Origin: Stephanodiscus triporus
Taxonomy: Eukaryota; Bacillariophyta; Thalassiosirophyceae; Thalassiosirales; Thalassiosiraceae
Length of the DNA: 13,892 nucleotides
NCBI GenBank assembly: GCA_036939755.1
Contig: JALLAZ010001175.1
Coordinates: 1 to 13,892 of the forward strand
Direction of reading: 5' to 3'
Shown: positions 7,831 through 13,892 of the stretch, in pieces
Layout of the letters: each line of letters opens with the position of its first letter
Numbering within the stretch: the first letter of the stretch is position 1
The notes under the pieces: generated by a model
What the model was told of the DNA's origin: nothing
What the model saw: only the letters and a program-made list of their open reading frames with translations
Databases searched by the model: none
Position numbers and translations under genes: made by a program

Positions 7831-8722
7831 CCTGTCTACCGAAGCCGCGCCGCCCCCCCCTACTGAGATCACCTGCAGTTAAGCTTCTATCACTATGCTG
7901 ATTGGTGTTTGATGGATAATTTTCCTGGAAGTCCCACGGACACTCAGTTGCACTAACTAACTTCTTAGTAACATTTTATTTGTACTAATTTTGTAGAGTA
8001 CGTGTAAAAAACTCTCTACTTACGTTACAGTAGAATTCGCTACGGCGGAATAGTAAGGTTGATGGTCGACTACCCTCGTCGATCATCAAAAAACACAACC
8101 ACCATGGTGGAGCCAGTCGCCGGTCTCTAGCGGCATGGCTTTTGCTTTTTTCTGCCGCCTCCCCCCAACAGCCTCTGCGGAAGGGGTTGGCCGAGGGTGG
8201 TGTGGCGGGGTATAAATAAATGATTTAAACTGGCTGAGAAAAAAAATATTTCCTAAACTCAACTATTTATTTTACTTTTCTACCTCCCTTTGAACTTTGC
8301 CCCCAAAAACGATGGTATCACTCTTCCCCACGCCTCCCTCTCGTCGCGCCTTCCCTCCTTAGTCCCATCCGTCGTGGCTGTCTGTTTTTGGTTGGTTGTT
8401 GTGTGATTATCTTCATAGGGGCCGCCAAAAGCAGCAATGTATTTTTCATTATTTTTTTGGTCGTTCCATTTGCCACCCCAAATGATGCGCCAATGCCCTC
8501 TCCCTTGCTTGCCGCCCAGCGCCCCTCCACTAATCACCCCCCCCTAATGCTGACGCTGACTTTGGGTTGATTGTTATGTTTCTTCATCAAATGGTGGCTA
8601 CCTAAGGCCAAGACCCCATCCCCCTCTCTGTTTTTTGATGATTGCATTTCAATGCCCCAAAAAAGGGATAGAGGGGCGGTGAGAGCGCACCCGATGGTGG
8701 GTGCCTTGCATGGGACCATAGG
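7831..8722. other. Non-coding stretch, no gene recognised
   Basis: Several short open frames occur on both strands, but their translations look like chance (Pro/Thr/Arg-rich or hydrophobic low complexity). The stretch holds the hairpin at 8059-8089, the 12-bp palindrome CCACCATGGTGG (8099-8110) and a TATAAATA string near 8211-8218 with no evident gene to serve. C-rich runs occur around 8155-8170 and 8537-8545. Confidence 0.5.
8059..8089. repeat. 12-bp stem-loop
   Basis: TTGATGGTCGAC (8059-8070) pairs with GTCGATCATCAA (8078-8089) over 12 positions, with one G-T wobble and a 7-nt loop. The function is unknown. Confidence 0.75.
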
Positions 8723-8755
8723 GAGCGGCGGCGCCATGAATTGGTGGCGCCGCTC
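8723..8755. repeat. GC-rich imperfect hairpin
   Basis: GAGCGGCGGCGCC on the left pairs with GGCGCCGCTC on the right if a 3-nt bulge is allowed, around an AT-rich loop. It lies in non-coding sequence and its role is unknown. Confidence 0.5.
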
Positions 8756-8953
8756 ATCAACCCATGGAGGGAGAGGGCCAAAGCCACTGAGGGGTAGGGC
8801 GGGATCAGCTCATGTTGTGTGTTGTGTGGTTGTGTTTGTGGGTTGTGTGTGTCGGCGTTTTAAGCTACCATTCTGGTAGAAAGTCGATATCTGCCAAGGC
8901 AAAATGGCTGACTTTTGCACAATCATATCACAAGAAGTAACAAACAACACCCC

Positions 8954-9014
8954 AAATGTAAAGACATGTGCCAAATTGTCATCATTTGGCAATTTGGCAC
9001 ATGTCTTTACATTT
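8954..9014. repeat. Perfect 25-bp stem-loop with 11-nt loop
   Basis: The arm 8954-8978 (AAATGTAAAGACATGTGCCA continuing to AAATTG) is the exact reverse complement of 8990-9014, around loop TCATCATTTGG. Pairing continues imperfectly outward (CACCCC against GGTG), giving an approximate span of 8949-9019. A small hairpin, CTACCA-TTC-TGGTAG (8865-8879), lies upstream. It could be a small-RNA-precursor-like hairpin, a fold-back element or a recent inverted duplication. No coding frame crosses it meaningfully. Confidence 0.9.
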
Positions 9015-9223
9015 TGGTGAGAAAATGATTGGGCTGGTCTAGGAGTGCGCAAAGAGAGGACTACCATTTACTACATAAGTACTCTAGCTTTTTTCCTTTT
9101 TTTTAGTGGGCATTTTAGCTAGATTTGCTAGATAGGGTGTCTCTTCCAGAAAAATTATCCATCCACACAACCACACAACATCACCATAAAAATAATCACT
9201 CCACCACTTCCTCCCTTCCCCCC
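9015..9223. other. Spacer upstream of the broken gene
   Basis: It contains T-rich and pyrimidine-rich sequence (T runs near 9090-9104; a C/T-rich, A-poor tract near 9195-9223) that may be promoter or 5' UTR of the gene starting near 9224. No gene is recognised. Confidence 0.4.
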
Positions 9224-9444
9224 ATGCGTCTCCATCCACCGCCAAAGGTAATACGAGCTTATAAGGACCAACGCAATTGACATTGACAACCTGTTAATTG
9301 CAAACATCGAGCGCATTCGACTGGCGCACTTCAGGCACAGGTCAACCTAAAATTTCCGCCGCAACTTCCGCTTCCACAACTATGCCGCCCACCTTGACCT
9401 AGAGGAAGTGTATCACAGTGCGAGATTACAAGCGGCCAAAGAAG

Positions 9445-9529
9445 GTAAGCTGCGCATTTGTTTTTCTATTGTATTTTTATTTGTCACATCATTTACTTAC
9501 CTTTTGCCGCACTGCCGCCGCCGCCGGAG
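9445..9529 (+). other. Probable GT-AG intron (85 nt) in the broken gene
   Basis: The donor GTAAGC follows AAAGAAG and the acceptor is GCCGGAG before TGGAAAATCC. Splicing joins frame 3 upstream to frame 1 downstream (phase 1, codon G|TG), exactly as the coding content demands. An alternative acceptor at 9543-9544 keeps the same frame. Size and T-richness match the introns of the right-edge gene. Confidence 0.55.
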
Positions 9530-9694
9530 TGGAAAATCCACAAGACACCACCGATGATGACAAGAAGGTAGGACACAAGGACAAGGATGAGGACGAAGAC
9601 AAAGACGCAGCCAACGTAGCTGCGATGCCCCCCAAGAACAAGCTCGTGGTACCAACAGCAGTGGCTGCGGCGCCTATTGTGAACAAGAAGGTGA

Positions 9695-9709
9695 CCCCCC
9701 CCCCCCCCC
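9695..9709 (+). repeat. C15 homopolymer at a frame change
   Basis: Fifteen consecutive C residues are flanked by the inverted 7-mers GGTGACC and GGTCACC. The coding frame differs on either side, so a one-base length error or mutation here would explain the break. Confidence 0.9.
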
Positions 9710-10463
9710 AAGGTCACCATCAATCTTCTCCATCAACTCTGCCAACATGTTTGGTGTGTGTTACTTCTGCAAAGGCAATCAAGACTTAGCAGAAGTGGCC
9801 TTCCACCTCAACGGAGTGCTCCACGACATGGGCTTCCGCGTGAGCGTGGCCCCGGACAGTAAGTCTGTCCTCTTCGTGCATGCAGTCCAGTCGGCCTGCT
9901 TCACCAAGGAAGTGCTCAAGAGCATCATGGGACACGACTACTCTATGACGACAATTAGTCGTGTTGTCGCACACAACGACATCGCCCAAGAAATGCTGGC
10001 AAAGAAGGTGCTCCCCAAGCTTTACTGGGGTGAGCCCCAGGTGGTGCGCCTCAAGTGGGAGTGCACGGGCACTCCCAAAGTCTTCAAGGGCGACTACCCC
10101 GTCGACTACGTCGTCAAGGACTCCAGCGGGAGGAGCACCGCCAGAGCAACTCCATCCTCATCGTCAGGGTGAAGAAGGCACAGGAACGCGCGGCAGCGAC
10201 GGCGGAGGTCATCAGTGGGGTGATCAGCCTCCTCGGGGCATTCCGCCAGGGGAGCAGAATGACAGCCCCTCCCCTGCACACGGCCGCAAGAGGGCACACC
10301 GCGGAGGCAGACGCGGACACGAAGTCCGCGACGACGATGACGACGATGACGACGACGAGGGGGAGTACGGCGGAGGCGGAGGGGGCGGCGGAGGCGGAGG
10401 GGGAGGGATGAAGGGGACGAAGGGGACGAAGCAGTGGTCCGCTTGAGCGCATCGAGCACATTC

Positions 10464-10541
10464 ATTTCATAGGGTAGAAAGTAATATTTCATAGAAAACA
10501 GTATGATTTCACACCACTAAGTACTATTTCATACTTTCATA
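10464..10541. repeat. ATTTCATA motif repeated at about 20-bp spacing
   Basis: ATTTCATA-like words start at 10464, 10486, 10506 and 10526, with a shorter one at 10534, giving spacings of 22, 20, 20 and 8 bp. It is AT-rich and lies immediately downstream of the broken gene. It could be a degenerate tandem repeat or a 3'-end region. Confidence 0.6.
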
Positions 10542-11149
10542 CTATCTATTAGAGGGGAAATAAAGGGTGGGCCCCCTACCATTTCCCTCAACTCCAATGG
10601 AAAGATTCGCTTTCTCCTAAATATTTGTGGCAGTAAACGGTACACCATAAGCTGACCCCCGTAAGGAATAGGTAGTAGACAATGGCGGAGAAAGGCAAAA
10701 CCAGCGAAATGATGAGCTTTTCTCATTTGATGACAACGATGAAGATGGCATGTGGCAAAGGAGCTGCGCCCCTAGTAAACCCGCCCCAGAATGAATTCGT
10801 TTCACGGCCTGAACACTCTCCTCCGGACAATTAGATACTACTATGACCGCACGCACCGCACCAACACTCCTCGGTTTTGTTGCTTCGTTTTGCACCATTC
10901 CATAAAAAATCATCACCGGGGACCCTTGATTCAGAAGGCTTGAGACCTTCTCTTAAGAACCTCATCTGCTTAGTTCGTAGTTCGGATGCAGGAACGAAGG
11001 AAATCATAGGTGAGTGAATGCGCTCTTGTGGTCGAAGAGAGAACGATGGGCCCACCGGCGGAATCTATCTATCTCGATCGTAGGAGGGTCGACGCCGCGG
11101 CCGCATCCGCCTCGTCCCCAATGATAGTGCGGGTTGTCCGACGTTCAGG
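10542..11149. other. Unassigned stretch, no convincing gene
   Basis: A minus-strand open frame (ATG at 10913, end 10617, 98 aa) has no recognisable domain and mixed composition, and other frames overlap it. A TATCTATC string near 11064-11073 and GC-rich palindromic restriction-like strings near 11088-11102 precede the small ORF at 11150. I see no RNA gene. Confidence 0.4.
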
Positions 11150-11320
11150 ATGGGAAACGCGGCTAGCGGCGGTGGCACTCGGGACCCTTTGATGTCGTCG
11201 GTCGAGTCGTCGTCGATGACCCCGAACAAGGAGAAGGAGGATGATACCCGCGTGGACATTCATCGATGGCAGCCTCACGTCGAGGATGAGCGCCCATCTC
11301 GTTGCTCATCGTGGAGCTGA
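11150..11320 (+). CDS. Possible small ORF (56 aa) with N-myristoylation-like start
   Basis: The ATG has A at -3 and G at +4. The peptide starts MGNAASGGGTRDPLMSSVES, which fits the general N-myristoylation pattern (Gly2, small residue at 5, Ser6). It continues with a Ser-rich and charged stretch (TPNKEKEDDTRVDIHRW) and stops at TGA 11318. An in-frame stop lies upstream (about 11080). It may be a first exon, a uORF or chance. Composition is hydrophilic and protein-like, but there is no homology evidence, and antisense frames are also open here. Confidence 0.3.
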   Translation: MGNAASGGGTRDPLMSSVESSSMTPNKEKEDDTRVDIHRWQPHVEDERPSRCSSWS

Positions 11321-11505
11321 TTGGGGGCGCTCGCGAGTTGCGATCGGGGGGGGGGGAGGCGGTGGTGGGGTAGTGAATGTTCCCTTGGGCCCGTTTGCTC
11401 ATTCGTTGTCGTCCGGATGGCAGGAGTGTTGGTTTCTCTCGTTCATCTATTTAATTCTAGTTCGCATTATCTAAGAATCTTTGATTTGACCCCCATCCCC
11501 CCCCC

Positions 11506-12022
11506 ATGCTATCTACTTCTTCATGTGTACCCGTGAGAAAGTCAAAAGGTAAGCCTGTATTATGTTCATTCAATTCATCCATCCGGCCGGCGTCGTCACC
11601 GTCGGAACAGGTGGAGGCCTCCTTCGCCCCCCTTACCTACGCTTACGAGCATCATTCCCTCCGCTTCAAGATGCCTACAGACCTACACACGCCCAGCAAA
11701 AATTTGGGGGCTGTGGCCCACGCCTCCTTCGGGACAGGTCACGAGATCGGCAATTCCGGCCTGTACGTCGATGGCGCGTCCGTGGGCGACGGACGATTGG
11801 GGTAGTATGGCGTCGTCGTCTTCCAGGATGTGTGTGCCGACTTCCCTTGAGCACCAGCAGGGAAAGACGCCACGATGCCCAACTTGCAGTCGGGATTGCG
11901 AGGCCGCACTCCATGACGTCGCTGTGTACTTCTGCCCACAGGGATGGCCAGACTCCTCGTCGGACCACCGCGCCCACTGGAACACCTCACGCGACGAACA
12001 ATACCCTCGCTGTAGGCACTAA
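11506..12022 (+). pseudogene. Coding-like, frame-broken patch of unknown nature (strand uncertain)
   Basis: Frame 1 is open from ATG 11506 to a TAG at 11803-11805 (FKMPTDLHTPSKNLGAVAHA, IGNSGLYVDGASVGDGRLG) and stays coding-like for a few residues after it (YGVVVFQDVCADFP). Frame 2 then offers SLEHQQGKTPRCPTCSRDCE and VAVYFCPQGWPD, with a CxxCxxxC and FCPQ arrangement, to 12022. The opposite strand (11985-11683) is also open with a plausible translation, so strand and reality are both uncertain. There is no recognisable domain. Confidence 0.2.
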
Positions 12023-12161
12023 GTCAGCGAGTTCCATGTTATTGATTCATCATCATTTTCTAACTCATACTATGTGCCGTCTCATTTCATTTCATCATCG
12101 AAAGCCAAAGCAAATTCAGTCTACACAACCTAATCTCTGCCACGCAATACAACACAGCAAG

Positions 12162-13892
12162 ATGAAGACCGTCCGCTGCCTCGATGCCTCGTTGTCTAAG
12201 GTACAGGTCTTTGCCATCCTCCAACAATCGGGAAAAGATTTGTCTATTAAATTTACTATCCAGCCTGGGCTCAGTTTGAACACTATGGTTTGGGCTGAAT
12301 TGATATATGGCAATACCAAGAAACTCAATCAGCATCAAAAAGATGTTTTGTGGAAGTTCGACAACGCGTATCAAGATCACTCATGCATTCTAAAACGTGC
12401 ACTGTTCCACTTATCGTGAGTACCATCAATTATGCTGTGCAACAACCTCATTGATTCCCAAAAATCTCACACGGCTCCTCCTTTGTGTTTGGGAATAGCG
12501 AGACCACAGGCGATCTCAACTATTTCATCAACCCGCTCAAGTACTTTGCACAAGTCTTGCTGATTGAGAATGGCATTGATGATATGGAAATGAAGAAGGG
12601 AATTCAACCATTTTGGACCGCATCGGGACTTATCAATTTCCTCTCGTCTGCCGAGGATCTCTTCCTGTCTGATAATCTGACTCGTCAAGAATACGCAACA
12701 TTGGTCAATGCTGTTTTTGAGGAGCGGCCGTTGATCGAAGCATTGTATCATGTGTTTGAGAATCCCCGCATTTTGGACATGAAGAATGCAGAGAATCATC
12801 TCCATTTGGACGACCTGCTTCGCATGGCCACAAATTATTATTATGTCCAAGAAGATTGGAGGTCAATGCTGAAGACTAACATCAGCAAGGTAGTTTGTGA
12901 TGATGAACTCATCAACTTCCTTGGAGGCAAGTATCTTCTTGACCAGACTGACGTGTTGTTTGAGCAAGTGTATCGTGAGGATGAAGTCATCGAAATCCTC
13001 AAAGGCAAGTATCTTCTGCGTAGCGGCTTCGCCAAAGGGAGTGAGAATATGGTAAGTCTATATCTTTGACTTGATCGTGCTGGCCATCCGACTGCATGTT
13101 GTTTAGCTGAAAACTCAATTCAGTGTTCTCCTCTTCTCTCTTCGTGGGTATACTACCAGATGGAGAGAGACACAGGGATCTATCATCCTCATGGTCATCT
13201 CCTCGGAGTTGATCCCAAGGAAGAAGAGGTCATGTCTCCTGCCATCAGTTCCAAGGCGAACGTTTTTGAGTACGATCAGCATGAAACCAATGATTGCAAC
13301 ATGAGCAATATGCCTTGCAAGAAGATTTGGATTGTTGGCAATGACCAGACTGACGTGTTGTTTGAGCAAGTGTATCGTAATGATGAAGTCGTCAACGTCC
13401 TGGGAGGCAAGTATCTTCTGCCCTGCTCCCATCCCAAGTCTTGTGCCAAGCGAGGAGGAGAGATGAAAGCTAGCTGGGCAGCTGATGAATTGGGTGGGGT
13501 TGGAGATGAAGTTCAGGAAGGATATGATGTTGAGGACACATGTCCTAGCTTGCGGGATGTATTTGCCAAATTAAGTGCCATCAATATGTTGATTGGTGCT
13601 ACACAGGAGAAGGAGTGTGGCATTGGTGTTGCTGCCACCAATGCTTTGATGTCCCTCAGCGGATCGCCATCTATTTCCTATGTTTTGACCCGCCTTGGGG
13701 GCTTCCTCTTGAAGTCTCTGGTGGGATTGCTTTGTGTGAGTTGATACGATTAATACATGGATGATCTCATGCATGTGTTCGTCTCCAACTCACTTCATTG
13801 CATGGCGCCATCACAGGTTGCATCTTGGATTCCGGCCCTATTGTCAGATGCCAACGTTGGGACTCTGCTGCTGAACTCAGAGTATTTTAAGG
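12162..13892 (+). CDS. Multi-exon gene of unknown function, 3' end outside the window
   Basis: Exons are 12162-12415, 12499-13051, 13160-13735 and 13817 to the edge, joined by GT-AG introns in phases 2, 0 and 0. The spliced frame is uninterrupted for 486 codons. The ATG at 12162 has A at -3. The frame is open further upstream but with non-coding-looking Arg/His-rich sequence. Exon 1 (MKTVRCLDASLSKVQVFAIL) and exon 2 (YFINPLKYFAQVLLIENGID, FWTASGLINFLSSAEDLFLS) give helical, soluble-looking sequence. A 13-residue motif, DE-h-h-x-h-L-x-GKYLL, occurs three times, and DQTDVLFEQVYR occurs in exons 2 and 3. Exon 3 continues through a Cys-containing acidic region to a hydrophobic helix-like end (YVLTRLGGFLLKSLVGLLC). 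I do not recognise a family, and found no signal peptide or catalytic motif. It is probably a genuine expressed host gene. Confidence 0.75.
12416..12498 (+). other. Intron 1 of the right-edge gene (83 nt)
   Basis: The donor is GTGAGT after CACTTATC; the acceptor is GGGAATAG before CGAGACC. It splits a codon as TC|C (phase 2). Frame 3 upstream connects to frame 2 downstream with no stop. Confidence 0.75.
12902..13421 (+). repeat. Internal exonic repeats of the right-edge gene
   Basis: A 79-nt segment at 12941-13019 recurs at 13343-13421 with 70 matches, the first 36 nt identical. A 39-nt sub-unit encoding DE-h-h-x-h-L-x-GKYLL is present at 12902-12940, 12980-13018 and 13382-13420, so the first two copies are 78 nt apart. 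All copies lie in frame within exons 2 and 3, on either side of intron 2. Confidence 0.9.
13052..13159 (+). other. Intron 2 of the right-edge gene (108 nt)
   Basis: The donor is GTAAGTC after GAGAATATG; the acceptor is CTACCAG before ATGGAGAG. It is phase 0. Read-through would meet a stop within six codons (VSLYL-stop), so it must be removed. The 3' part is pyrimidine-rich. Confidence 0.85.
13736..13816 (+). other. Intron 3 of the right-edge gene (81 nt)
   Basis: The donor is GTGAGTT after GCTTTGT; the acceptor is ATCACAG before GTTGCATC. It is phase 0. Read-through stops after two codons (VS-stop). The last exon reads VASWIPALLSDANVGTLLLN to the edge. Confidence 0.8.

Larger units (their letters stand above)
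9224..10446 (+). pseudogene. Broken gene of unknown family with basic N-terminal segment, acidic linker and a globular domain
   Basis: A possible start is ATG 9224 (MRLHPPPKVIRAYK, frame 2, TGA at 9278). Frame 3 then carries coding-like residues (IDIDNLLIANIERIRLAHF), an in-frame TAA at 9348-9350, and NFRRNFRFHNYAAHLDLEEV up to 9444. A GTAAGC donor at 9445 and an AG at 9528-9529 remove 85 nt and join cleanly to frame 1 (ENPQDTTDDDKK, Lys/Asp-rich). After a C15 run (9695-9709) the sense frame becomes 3 (SPSIFSINSANMFGVCYFC) and stays open through a globular-looking domain (about 9747-10130; RVSVAPDSKSVLFVHAV, VLPKLYWGEPQVVRLKWE). The C-terminus is uncertain: frame 3 stops at 10172, frame 1 runs to 10446 through Asp and Gly runs. 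I do not recognise the family. It has at least one stop and two shifts, some possibly sequence errors. Confidence 0.6.

Noticed and set aside
8211..8218. TATAAATA as a promoter TATA box
   Set aside because: No credible transcription unit begins downstream within a sensible distance.
8280..8879. Several overlapping ORFs of 60-102 aa on both strands
   Set aside because: Translations are biased by C-rich or TG-rich DNA, overlap each other and show no protein-like pattern.
10617..10913. 98-aa minus-strand ORF
   Set aside because: Starts with an ATG but has no recognisable motif, no neighbour support and overlapping open frames. Kept only as part of the unassigned stretch.
11562..12161. Upstream extension of the right-edge gene's first exon
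   Set aside because: The frame is open, but the sequence is Arg/His-rich and matches shadow translation of the GC-rich patch. ATG 12162 fits better.
1..13892. CRISPR array, rRNA, LTR pair or reverse transcriptase
   Set aside because: No regularly spaced repeats with unique spacers, no rRNA-like sequence, no long direct terminal repeats, and no YxDD or integrase motif seen in any frame supplied or read.

Overview
This is eukaryotic DNA. The right-edge gene is cut by three GT-AG introns of 81-108 nt, and another probable 85-nt intron lies near 9.45 kb. Reading frames are separated by long non-coding, hairpin-rich and microsatellite stretches, and there is no bacterial operon structure. Short introns, Ser/Asp/Gly-rich low-complexity proteins and abundant decayed mobile-element-like ORFs suggest a microalga, with a diatom or other stramenopile as my best guess. 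The sequence alone does not prove that. The window reads as a repeat-rich accessory region with a real multi-exon gene at its right end.

Layout: (1) 162-2382 holds two convergent intact ORFs: a Cys-rich protein of unknown function on + and a DDE_1 (pogo/CENP-B-like) transposase on -, with all three catalytic Asp visible. They look like one two-gene DNA transposon, and a 31-bp near-perfect palindrome sits on the transposase stop codon between them. (2) 2977-6719 is a decayed gene or pair of genes on +: a Lys/Ala-rich and Ser-rich, partly coiled-coil region broken by several frame changes and a datable nonsense mutation, then a domain carrying the HxD...H...K signature of 2-oxoglutarate/Fe(II) oxygenases, itself frameshifted. 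A palindromic motif (TGCRTACTAGTACGCA-like) occurs four times in and just after it. (3) 6720-9220 has no convincing gene but holds a TTAC microsatellite, an approximately 500-bp fold-back element, several hairpins and a 25-bp perfect stem-loop. (4) 9224-10446 is another broken gene on +, with a probable intron, an in-frame stop, a C15 tract where the frame changes, and a conserved-looking globular domain. (5) 10447-12161 is mostly unexplained, with one small ORF starting MGNAAS and an ambiguous coding-like patch. (6) 12162 to the right edge is a four-exon gene of unknown function running out of the window, with a recent internal exonic duplication.

The transposon pair is the only part where genes clearly act together. 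The two pseudogenes look like remnants of repeated or mobile gene families, and the decay signs (indels in homopolymers, single-base stops) could partly be assembly errors. No complete new system can be demonstrated here. The most promising leads are the two-ORF transposon, the oxygenase-bearing element with its palindromic motif, and the perfect hairpin near 9 kb.
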